The notes under the pieces: generated by a model
What the model was told of the DNA's origin: nothing
What the model saw: the letters and a program-made list of their open reading frames with translations, nothing else
Database searches by the model: none
Origin: Dyella marensis
GTDB lineage: Bacteria > Pseudomonadota > Gammaproteobacteria > Xanthomonadales > Rhodanobacteraceae
Direction of reading: 5' to 3'
NCBI RefSeq assembly: GCF_900112865.1
Contig: NZ_FONH01000001.1
Span: 248,001-312,000, forward strand
DNA: 64,000 nt
In this document: positions 1 to 6,895 of the stretch, piece by piece
Layout: each line of letters opens with the position of its first letter
Numbering within the stretch: the first letter of the stretch is position 1
Made by a program: the position numbers and the translations under genes

Positions 1-620
1 TACAGCGAATAGGCCAGCTTGTGGTCGGCGTGGATGCAGAAGCGCAGGAACGGCAGCTTCATCGCATGCACCGGCTCCTTGCCCATGCAGCTGACGGTGG
101 CGCTGAGGATGGAAGCGGTGCGGGTATCGGCCGGATCCAGCGGATAGGCGTTGGCCGCCATCGATTCTACGTGGGTCACTTTCAGCGGCCACAGCGGCGT
201 GTCGTAGCAGGTGCGGAAGCGGCAGCGCACCTGCTGGCCGAATTCGTTGGTGGCCAGCGCGTAGACATAGCGCCCGCGCTCCAGCGTGGCGCCGTGGGCG
301 AAGTTGGCGCCGTCCGGACGCACCTCGATCTCGCCCACCAGCATCGACGGCAGCGGCGCCTCCAGGTGCGGATACAACAGGCTCATCAGCGCGTTGGGCA
401 GCACCGCCTGGTCGGTCTCGAGCTGGTAGCGCAGGCGGCCCGCCATCCAGGCGAAGGACTGCACCAGCATTTCCACATGCGGATCGCTGCTGCGCCCGCC
501 GCTGAGCTCCAGCTCCTTGGCGATGGCCGGAAAGGACGCGCCGAAGTCCGCGGCCTCGTCGCGCAACGAGGCCAGCTCCTGCTCGAACCACATTTTCAGG
601 CGGGGCACATCGGCATTCAT
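1..620 (-). CDS. tssF: Type VI secretion baseplate subunit TssF (N-terminal part, cut by window edge)
   Basis: TssF (ImpG/VasA family) is a wedge component of the cytoplasmic T6SS baseplate, working with TssE, TssG and TssK. The reading frame is open to base 1, giving about 206 N-terminal residues of a protein that is normally near 600. The start is rich in family hallmarks: an acidic/aromatic stretch (MWFEQELASLRDEAADFG), then DPHVEMLVQSFAWMAGRL and ALMSLLYPHLEAPLPSM. The ATG at 620 overlaps the tssE stop as ATGA, which implies translational coupling. The rest of the T6SS cluster is presumably to the left of the window. Confidence 0.93.
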   Translation of the reverse strand, partial: MNADVPRLKMWFEQELASLRDEAADFGASFPAIAKELELSGGRSSDPHVEMLVQSFAWMAGRLRYQLETDQAVLPNALMSLLYPHLEAPLPSMLVGEIEVRPDGANFAHGATLERGRYVYALATNEFGQQVRCRFRTCYDTPLWPLKVTHVESMAANAYPLDPADTRTASILSATVSCMGKEPVHAMKLPFLRFCIHADHKLAYSL

Positions 621-1015
621 GCCAGCTCATCCGGGCAAGGCAGTTCGAAACGGAAGGTGCTCGGCTGGTTGTCCACCTGCACGCTGCCGTGCACGACCAG
701 GGCGTAAGGCTTGAGCGCCCGGCCCGTCGCCAGCCATTCCAGCCGCGGCGCGCGCAGGCGCGGTTCGAAGCGCGCGATCGCCTCCAACAGGCGCGCGCCG
801 AAACGTTCATGCTCGTTCATGCCGATGCCGGTATCGACGATCGGCGGCATGCCGAAGTCGCACACCCGCGCACCGCCCAGGCCCACATAAGGCCGGCATT
901 CGACGATGCGCTGGATCTGCGCGGCGACCGCACCGATCGGATCGAACGGCGGCGCCTGTCCCATGTCCGGCTCGCTGCGATTGACCAGCCGCTCCATCAG
1001 GAATTGCACGACCAT
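617..1015 (-). CDS. tssE: Type VI secretion baseplate subunit TssE (gp25-like)
   Basis: 132 residues, a normal length for TssE. It is the homologue of phage T4 gp25, which joins the baseplate to the first sheath ring. Family features are the segment around CDFGMPPIVD in the middle and the conserved FEPRLR box near residue 86 followed by a short strand. The gene lies downstream of hcp and overlaps tssF by four bases. A REP-like hairpin separates it from hcp, so its level relative to hcp may be attenuated; that is an inference from position only. Confidence 0.93.
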   Translation of the reverse strand: MVVQFLMERLVNRSEPDMGQAPPFDPIGAVAAQIQRIVECRPYVGLGGARVCDFGMPPIVDTGIGMNEHERFGARLLEAIARFEPRLRAPRLEWLATGRALKPYALVVHGSVQVDNQPSTFRFELPCPDELA

Positions 1016-1050
1016 CCCCCGCCCGTATGACTCAACACCACAAATGGAAC

Positions 1051-1155
1051 CCTTCTCCCTCCGGGAGAAGGTGGCGGCAGCCGGATGAGGGTACGGGCGG
1101 AGCGGTACACATCACCCTTGCGCTCCGCCAGACCCTCACCGCAACCCTCTCCCCG
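1051..1155. repeat. REP/BIME-like inverted pair between hcp and tssE
   Basis: Two related REP-like halves in opposite orientation. The left half (1051-1104) starts with the perfect hairpin CCTTCTCCCTCCGGGAGAAGG and ends GGGCGGAGCG. The right half (1121-1155) reads CGCTCCGCCAGACCCTCACC and then CAACCCTCTCCCC. The same sequence type recurs at 57481-57530. The pair sits inside the T6SS operon, where the hairpin could stabilise the upstream hcp transcript end or attenuate tssE-tssF. Confidence 0.75.
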
Positions 1156-1199
1156 CTCACAAATTGGTAAACGGGGGAAAGGGGCTCAAGCAGCTACGC

Positions 1200-1766
1200 T
1201 CAACTGGTGAACTGACCGATCGGACGGTTGCGCGCGATACTCCAGCCCGCCGCCAGGTTGCCCGAGGTGTTCATGTCCGCCTCCTGCACCGTGTAGGTCC
1301 ACAGCACCTCGGTGAAGTTGAGCTTGAACTGCTCGGTGGGCATGTCGTCCGGGTTGGACTGGAACTGGATCTCGCTGATGATCGCGTCGCGCAGCTCGAT
1401 GGTCAGGATGTTGGCGGTCTTCTCGCCGGAGTTGCGCGCGATGTAGATCTTGGTGGGATTCTTGTCGCCCTTGCCCAGCGGCTGTGCGCGCAGGCAGTAC
1501 TCGTAGAACTTGACCGAGGTCTTGTCCACGTACTTCACGCAGGTGAACTCGGTGATGATCGGGCGGCCCGAGGTACGCGCCGAATTGCTCACGTCGGTGG
1601 TGATCTGCTGCTTCATGCCCTGGTGCACCGAGACCAGCTCCAGGCACTGCCCGAGCTTGAGCACCTCGTCGCGCCACTGGTCGTCGATCAGGCTGCCGCC
1701 GCCTTTCCAGCCGTTGGGGCCGCCGAAGATCGACGAATCGCCGGGTTGCAGAAGTATGAGGTCCAT
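1200..1766 (-). CDS. hcp: Type VI secretion tube protein Hcp (TssD)
   Basis: 188 residues. Hcp hexamers stack into the inner tube that the contracting sheath propels into target cells. Recognisable features are the N-terminal strand MDLILLQPGDSSI, the central region with TEFTCVKYVDKTSVKFYEYC, and the C-terminal strand KLNFTEVLWTYTVQ typical of the Hcp fold. It is a little longer than the usual 160-170 residues. It sits 48 bases downstream of the sheath gene and upstream of tssE-tssF, the normal neighbourhood. No toxin domain is fused to it. Confidence 0.95.
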   Translation of the reverse strand: MDLILLQPGDSSIFGGPNGWKGGGSLIDDQWRDEVLKLGQCLELVSVHQGMKQQITTDVSNSARTSGRPIITEFTCVKYVDKTSVKFYEYCLRAQPLGKGDKNPTKIYIARNSGEKTANILTIELRDAIISEIQFQSNPDDMPTEQFKLNFTEVLWTYTVQEADMNTSGNLAAGWSIARNRPIGQFTS

Positions 1767-1814
1767 GGTTGCTCCAGAGGCTTAGGTGGTGGAATCGACG
1801 GGCTGCGCGTGGCG

Positions 1815-4178
1815 TCAGCCCGCCGGCAGATCCGCCACCAGGCGAATCGACGTGGTGAGTTCTTCCAGCTGGAAATGCGGCTTGATGAACACCGTGGCCT
1901 TGTACGAGCCGGGCGAACCGGGCACGTCGGTCACGGTGATCTGCGCCGCGCGCAGCGGATAGCTGGCCTTCACTTCCTGCGAAGCGTTGTCGTCCAGCAG
2001 CACGTACTGCGCGATCCAGCTGTTGAGATATGCCTCGATATTGCCGCGGGTGAGGAAGGCGCCGATCTTCTTGCGCATGATCACCTTGATGTAATGCGCG
2101 AAGCGCGAGGCGGCCAGGATGTACGGCAGCATCGCCGAGAGCTTGGCGTTGGCGTTCGCCTCGTCGCTGATGTACTGGCGCGGCAGGTTGGCGGTCTGGC
2201 CGCCGAAGAACGCGGCCTGCCCGGTACCCTTGCAGTTGCACAGCGCGATGAAGCCCAGGTCGTTGAGCTCCTTCTCGCGGCGGTCGGTGATCGACACCTC
2301 GGTCGGGCAGATCATGTTCACCAGGTCCGCGTCGTCGCGGTAGGTGAACACCGGCAGCCCGTCGACCAGGCCGCCGCCTTCCACGCCGCGGATCGCCGCG
2401 GTCCAGTGGTACAACGCGAACGAATGCGTGATGCGCTCGGCCAGCGCGTAGGCCGCATTGCCCCACAGGAAGGCGTTGTGGTCCGGGCCGTCGGCGCCGG
2501 TCACCGTCTCCTCGTAGCGCAGGCCTTCGGCCGGGCGCGCGTCCTTGCCGTACGGCAGGCGCAGCAGGATATGCGGCAGCGCCAGCGCGACGTAGCGCGA
2601 GTCCTCGCTGCCGCGAAACTCCATCCACTGCGCCAGCTCCGGCGATTCGAACAGCTGGCTCAGGTCGCGCGGCTTGGCCAGCTTGTCGAAGCCGTCCAGG
2701 CCGAACAGCCCCGGCGCCGCTGCCGCCAGGAACGGCGCATGCGCCGACGCGGCGATCTTGGTCAGGTTGGTCAGCAACGACATGCTGGCCGGCGAATGAT
2801 CGAACTCGTAGCCGCCCAGCAGCAGGCTGTACGGCGAACCGCCGTAGGTGCCGAACTCGGCCTCGTAGATCATCTTGAAGATGCAGCTCTGGTCGAAGTC
2901 GGCCGCCTTCTCCAACTCCTTGCGCAGGTCGTCCATGCTGGCGTTGAGCACGCGCAGCTTGAGCAGGCGGCCGGTCTCGGTGCGCGACACCACGTAGAAG
3001 AGGCCGCGCCAGGTCGCTTCCAGGTCCTTGAACGACTTGGCATGCAGGATCGCATCCAGCTGCTGGCCGATCTGCACGTCGATGCCGCCGGCGCGCTCGT
3101 CCATCAGGCCGTTGGAGCCCAGCGCCACCTGGGTGAGATCCTTGTTGCCCAGCGGCACCAGGACCTCGTTGGAGAAGCGCCCGGCCAGCCGGCGCGCCTT
3201 GCTCAACGGATCGATCGCCAGGAAGGCCTGCTGCCGCTCCGCCGCCAGCGCGGCCTGGCGCTTGGCCAGCTCGCTCGCGGCATCGGCCTGCGCCTGTGCG
3301 GTAAGTGCGGCCGCATCGGCATCGTTCTTGGCCTTGGTCGCGTCGACCACCGCCTTGTTGGCGGCGGCGATCGCATCGTCGCCCTTGGCCTTGCCGGCGG
3401 CATCCTGCGCCTTGGCCAGCGCGCCGGCGGCGTCGCTCGCCGCCTTCTGCGCGGCGGTGGCAGCATCCGCGGTGGTCTTGATGTTCGCGGCCGCGGCATC
3501 GGAAGCCGCCGCCGCCGCATCCGCGGCCTGCTTTGCCGCCGCCGCGGCTTGCTGGTTGCCGGCCATCTGCGCGGCCAGCAGGCTGACCAGGGCACCCGGA
3601 ATAGCAGCTCCCGCCGCGTTCGCCGGCGGATTGTCCTGCGCGTCGACCTTGGCGTTGACCCAGTCGTCCGGCAAGGTCGTGGCGAATGCCGTCTTCAGCG
3701 CCGTGATCCCCGCACCGTCGGTGGTCGCCCGGTCCAGCAACGCACCCAGCGCATCGTTGCACTCGGCCATCGACTGCAGCGAACGCAGATCCGCCCGCGC
3801 GTCGTAGCGCTGTCGCAAGCCAGGCACTGCGTTGACCACCGCCAGCGGCTCGAAGTCCGACAATGCATTGAAATGCAGTTCGCCGGCCAGGACCTTGCCC
3901 TCGCCCGCGATGGTGTCGGCGATGCCGTTGAGTTTGATCATGGGCGAGCTGTCGGCCAGGATCTTGTCGAACGACTCGGCATCGATATCGCGCATGCGCC
4001 GGTCCTTCAGCGCCGGCAGCACGCTGGCGTCCAGCTCGCCCGACAGGTTGGCGAACATGCCGACGATGAAGGCCAGCTCCACTTTCTCGCTCGAGCCGCC
4101 CGTTTCGACGTCGTACGTGATGCGCACGCGCGGCGGCCGCACGCGCAGCAGCTTCTGTTGAATGCTCTCGACAGTCAT
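1815..4178 (-). CDS. Fused type VI secretion sheath protein TssB-TssC
   Basis: 787 residues. TssB and TssC are normally separate proteins that pair into the protomer of the contractile sheath. Here residues 1-165 are TssB (RVRITYDVETGG, FIVGMFANLSG, KDRRMRDIDAESFDKIL) and residues 325-787 are TssC (QLDAILHAKSFKDLEATW, RGLFYVVSRTETGRLLKLRV, the YEAEFGTYGGSPYSLLLGGY region, and the late motif FAHYIKVIMRKKIGAFL). Between them, residues 200-320 form an Ala/Lys/Asp-rich segment that looks helical or coiled-coil. No stop or frameshift separates the parts. The fusion fixes a 1:1 ratio and physically tethers the subunits. It heads the tssBC-hcp-tssE-tssF operon. Confidence 0.93.
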   Translation of the reverse strand: MTVESIQQKLLRVRPPRVRITYDVETGGSSEKVELAFIVGMFANLSGELDASVLPALKDRRMRDIDAESFDKILADSSPMIKLNGIADTIAGEGKVLAGELHFNALSDFEPLAVVNAVPGLRQRYDARADLRSLQSMAECNDALGALLDRATTDGAGITALKTAFATTLPDDWVNAKVDAQDNPPANAAGAAIPGALVSLLAAQMAGNQQAAAAAKQAADAAAAASDAAAANIKTTADAATAAQKAASDAAGALAKAQDAAGKAKGDDAIAAANKAVVDATKAKNDADAAALTAQAQADAASELAKRQAALAAERQQAFLAIDPLSKARRLAGRFSNEVLVPLGNKDLTQVALGSNGLMDERAGGIDVQIGQQLDAILHAKSFKDLEATWRGLFYVVSRTETGRLLKLRVLNASMDDLRKELEKAADFDQSCIFKMIYEAEFGTYGGSPYSLLLGGYEFDHSPASMSLLTNLTKIAASAHAPFLAAAAPGLFGLDGFDKLAKPRDLSQLFESPELAQWMEFRGSEDSRYVALALPHILLRLPYGKDARPAEGLRYEETVTGADGPDHNAFLWGNAAYALAERITHSFALYHWTAAIRGVEGGGLVDGLPVFTYRDDADLVNMICPTEVSITDRREKELNDLGFIALCNCKGTGQAAFFGGQTANLPRQYISDEANANAKLSAMLPYILAASRFAHYIKVIMRKKIGAFLTRGNIEAYLNSWIAQYVLLDDNASQEVKASYPLRAAQITVTDVPGSPGSYKATVFIKPHFQLEELTTSIRLVADLPAG

Positions 4179-4656
4179 GTACAGGCCTCGTTTCGGTGGG
4201 CGGCTGCAAAGTCCCTTGTCGCTATCGAACGCTGCCGCACGCGTTGCGGTAGGGACTAATCAAAAGGCGTGCCAACTGGGGAAGACCGCGATATGGCGCC
4301 ACTTTCGCCCGACTTCCGATCGCTGAGGGAGGATCCGGGCGTGTGGCTTCGCACACGGTCGGCACGAGGCATATCGCCTCGATCGACGGCAAACGCTTTG
4401 AACAGAAGGCACAAACCGGATCAGCCACGCGGGTGGGAGAAAAAACTCACGCCCGTGGGGAATCGCACATGGTTCGATGAACGGACCCGCGCCGCTCTTT
4501 TCCGTACCGCGATGATTGGAGATGAGGACATGCACCAACCAAGTCGGACCGCCATCGGTTCAGATGGCGGGAGCGCTGAATCATGGACGACTCCATTCAT
4601 AGCGAACGGAACCGCTGAGCCAGCTTCCAACGGCAGCCATCCAGCAGAGCACATCC
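4179..4656. other. Divergent intergenic region, no gene seen
   Basis: This 478-base gap separates the T6SS operon (minus) from the toxin pair (plus). Short open frames occur on both strands, but none shows a family motif, a ribosome-binding site or protein-like composition. In particular, no small exported protein that could serve as an AB5 B subunit is present. Apart from the sigma-54 promoter candidate at 4259-4274, I see no further convincing signal. Confidence 0.6.
4259..4274 (-). promoter_or_regulatory. Candidate sigma-54 promoter of the T6SS operon
   Basis: Read on the minus strand the sequence is TGGCACGCCTTTTGAT. It matches the -24/-12 consensus TGGCACG-N4-TTGC(A/T) at every position except the C of the -12 GC, which is A. 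It lies about 80 bases upstream of the tssBC start in the right orientation. Sigma-54 control with a dedicated activator is known for several T6SS clusters, and an activator gene lies nearby at 6895-7887. The match is seen directly; its use is inferred. Confidence 0.6.
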
Positions 4657-5574
4657 ATGTATCGCCCTACATCGAGCAAACAGCTTTACGCGTATCTCCT
4701 GGCCTTGCTGGCCCTTGTCGCGCAACCATGCCTTGCCCAGGCAGACGTCGTGTATCGATTCGACACCAGGCCACCGGAGCAGATATTCGCCGAAGGTTTT
4801 GCACCGCGGGGAAGCGATCTGAGCCTGGTCGACCACTGGAGATACAGCTCGTCCGCAAGATCGGGATTCGTCGGAACCACGGACCGCCATTCCATCGCGC
4901 TCGAATTTGCCGAGGCCTATTTTCAACGCACGGGAACCAGGCGAGGCTTCGTCTATCGCATAAGCGCCAATCAGCACTTCTACAGCGTTGCACTCAGCGC
5001 AGAGGATCTTCTTCAGCGCATGCGTGCAGCCGGCGCGCAGACAAGCCACCGTCGATTTGCTCAGACGCTGCGCGATGGCCTGGAGGCTTTCGGCTGGGAA
5101 CGCGAGTACGTCAGCGACCGGGCCATTCCCGGCACGATGATCGCCGCGGCCACCGAAGTGACGGGAACCTCGCTTGCCGGCGGACGAATGAGGATCGACG
5201 AGACCGAACCACAGGACAATCCCCATTTCGTCATCACCGGCACGCATGCCAACACGGGTCCGTACCCGATGACGTGGCCGGCCACGGACTATCCATCCTC
5301 GTCGTCCGAGACGGAAGCATCGAGCGACGATGAAGACGACGGCGCGGTGGGGCCGCCCCTTGCCGGCGATGTCCTGGCCGTCGCCGGCCCGAGCGGGTAT
5401 ATGCATCCGGGCGTGTTTCCAGGCTGCGATGCATCGCCGCACAAAAGAAGCATCGGGTCCAACCATTGCCCGAAGCTTTCATCGATGGTCAACGTATCGA
5501 AGCTCAGGCGGATAACACTCATTCTCCTGGCGGAGGACGGACCATTCCCTGGTTACGGTCACGATGAACTGTAA
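4657..5574 (+). CDS. Exported pertussis toxin S1-like ADP-ribosyltransferase ending in HDEL
   Basis: 305 residues. A Sec signal peptide (hydrophobic core 11-23) probably ends at LAQA, residues 26-29. The mature N terminus aligns without gaps to the pertussis toxin S1 subunit: YRFDTRPPEQIF against YRYDSRPPEDVF, and LVDH against VLDH. This places NAD-binding Arg at R34 and catalytic His at H60. The FVGTT strand and the WEREYVSDRAIP segment supply the catalytic Glu at E150 (S1 E129). After a Ser/Asp/Glu stretch (213-228), C257 and C271 are the only cysteines of the mature protein. They flank 13 residues containing HKRS, like the nickable A1/A2 loop of cholera toxin. The last four residues are HDEL, an ER-retrieval signal. 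Likely role: modification of a host protein after retrograde transport. GC is lower than in neighbouring genes. No B subunit gene is visible. Confidence 0.88.
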   Translation: MYRPTSSKQLYAYLLALLALVAQPCLAQADVVYRFDTRPPEQIFAEGFAPRGSDLSLVDHWRYSSSARSGFVGTTDRHSIALEFAEAYFQRTGTRRGFVYRISANQHFYSVALSAEDLLQRMRAAGAQTSHRRFAQTLRDGLEAFGWEREYVSDRAIPGTMIAAATEVTGTSLAGGRMRIDETEPQDNPHFVITGTHANTGPYPMTWPATDYPSSSSETEASSDDEDDGAVGPPLAGDVLAVAGPSGYMHPGVFPGCDASPHKRSIGSNHCPKLSSMVNVSKLRRITLILLAEDGPFPGYGHDEL

Positions 5575-5672
5575 AGGCAGTTGCGCAGACCGGCGTCCTG
5601 ACAGCGCAAGCCGAACGGAACGAAACCTATCGACCGCGTTTTGGAAGGTCACGCCAATACGGGCGACATGTG

Positions 5673-6593
5673 ATGCAACGAATCAGATCAAGCAGACTCG
5701 CGCGCTCATGGCTGATCGCATGGCTCGCCATCGCCCCGTTGCCATGCCTGGCTCAGCAGAAATTCGTCTACCTCGTCGATATAAACCCTCCGGAAAGGGT
5801 TTTTACCGCAGCCATGACGCCACCAGGAACCAATCTCAACATTTTCGATCTCGTCGCCCACACACGCGATGAGGGCTTTCTAGTGACCGTGGACAGCATG
5901 GACAGTGCCCGCTGGGTTGCCGAAGACATCATTTCCAGATCTGATCTTGGCCGGATCTTCATTTATCGAATCCGCGCCGACGAGCACTTTTACAGCTTCA
6001 ACTTGAGCGTTCAGCGCCTATGGGAAGTCGCCCGCGAGATGAACGCGCGCTGGACCTTTCCTTTCATCCTCAGATGGCTGGAGGGAGTGGACTGGATGCG
6101 CATGCACATAACCGATCGAATTATCCCGCCAAGCGCGATCGCCTCGGCCATTGAGATTTCGAGGCCAGACTCGTTGCCGCACACGCCAACAGTGATGCAC
6201 GCCGCCATCAGCAACGACCTATACATCGATGCCGACACTCAAGCGAGTCTCGAGGCTTATGGCGAGCAGGCATCAGTGGAACCCAGGTTCCGCCCATCGC
6301 CGAATTCGTCCTGCCGTCCCACCAGGCCGTTCCGGCACGATGACAATGACGACCACGAAGGCGCGATCGGGCTGACCTGCGAGGACGATGTCCTTGCCGT
6401 GGAAAGCCCTTACGGTTACGTCCCTCTCAGCGTCATCCCGGATTGCGCCGCCTCGCGTCGCAGAAGGAGTCTCTCACAGCCACCATGCAAGCCCTTGCCC
6501 ACGATCAATCTGTCCAGGCGCGCACGGGCGCTGAACATCCTGATTCTGGATTGGACATGGAGTCCGTCGAACGGGAGACACGACGAACTGTAG
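5673..6593 (+). CDS. Pertussis toxin S1-like paralogue with degenerate active site, ending in HDEL
   Basis: 306 residues from the ATG at 5673; an in-frame GTG at 5670 is possible. It is a tandem, diverged copy of the preceding toxin: same signal peptide type (PLPCLAQQ), same VDINPPERVF and ITDRIIPP framework, same tail with GAIG, DVLAV, a GY motif and C-terminal HDEL. All three catalytic positions are changed: the Arg of YRFD is Leu (YLVD), the His of VDH is Leu (FDL), and the Glu before the DR.IP motif is Met. It should therefore be inactive as an ADP-ribosyltransferase. The Cys-X13-Cys loop is kept and holds RRRRS, a stronger basic cleavage site than in the first copy. It may be a pseudoenzyme partner, a carrier or a decoy. 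The frame is intact, so it is not an obvious pseudogene. Confidence 0.82.
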   Translation: MQRIRSSRLARSWLIAWLAIAPLPCLAQQKFVYLVDINPPERVFTAAMTPPGTNLNIFDLVAHTRDEGFLVTVDSMDSARWVAEDIISRSDLGRIFIYRIRADEHFYSFNLSVQRLWEVAREMNARWTFPFILRWLEGVDWMRMHITDRIIPPSAIASAIEISRPDSLPHTPTVMHAAISNDLYIDADTQASLEAYGEQASVEPRFRPSPNSSCRPTRPFRHDDNDDHEGAIGLTCEDDVLAVESPYGYVPLSVIPDCAASRRRRSLSQPPCKPLPTINLSRRARALNILILDWTWSPSNGRHDEL

Positions 6594-6631
6594 CGACGAG
6601 AATGTCGAAGGCCGCGGCAGACAAGCGCACG

Positions 6632-6895
6632 TCAATCGCCTCTGCGCCGTAGCCGCCAGATTTCACGCATACCGAGGCGGCGGCACTCTATCGCCCCTTC
6701 TCCTTCCAACAGCTTCAACGCTTCAATGACCAGATCGAGCGGCACTTCGAATCCGACAGGCCGCAGCCACCACTGCTGAATCCCCTCGGCCGAATCCGCA
6801 CAGCCAGGACTCGCCGCCAGATGGCGAGCGATCGCATCAGCCACGACACGTACGGAATGACCAGTCACTCGCCCGCCCCGCCCGGTGGATGGCAT
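6632..6895 (-). CDS. Small protein coupled to the sigma-54 activator
   Basis: 87 residues beginning MPSTGRGG. The start overlaps the activator stop as TGATG, a strong sign of translational coupling. The sequence has a helix-rich part (VRVVADAIARHLAASP), an IQQWWL motif, and an end resembling a winged-helix wing (ALKLLEGEGAIECRR then GMREIWRLRR). I do not recognise a named family. By position and shape it may be a DNA-binding or regulatory partner of the activator. Confidence 0.7.
   Translation of the reverse strand: MPSTGRGGRVTGHSVRVVADAIARHLAASPGCADSAEGIQQWWLRPVGFEVPLDLVIEALKLLEGEGAIECRRLGMREIWRLRRRGD

Noticed and set aside
1164-4259. Open frame of 1031 codons on the plus strand
   Set aside because: Antisense shadow of hcp and tssBC, with no recognisable motif.
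4294-4309. Second sigma-54-like site on the plus strand toward the toxin genes (TGGCGCCACTTTCGCC)
   Set aside because: The GG-N10-GC spacing is right, but the rest matches poorly and it is about 350 bases from the toxin start.
4742-4782. PLPCLAQ/QPCLAQ in the toxin leaders as lipoprotein lipoboxes
   Set aside because: The residue pattern before Cys (AQPC, PLPC) does not fit the [LVI][AST][GA]C lipobox; a standard signal peptidase I site follows at LAQA/LAQQ.
4269-5333. Open frame of 354 codons overlapping the first toxin gene
   Set aside because: Composition is random-like and it lies out of frame with the toxin, whose motifs and signal peptide are convincing.
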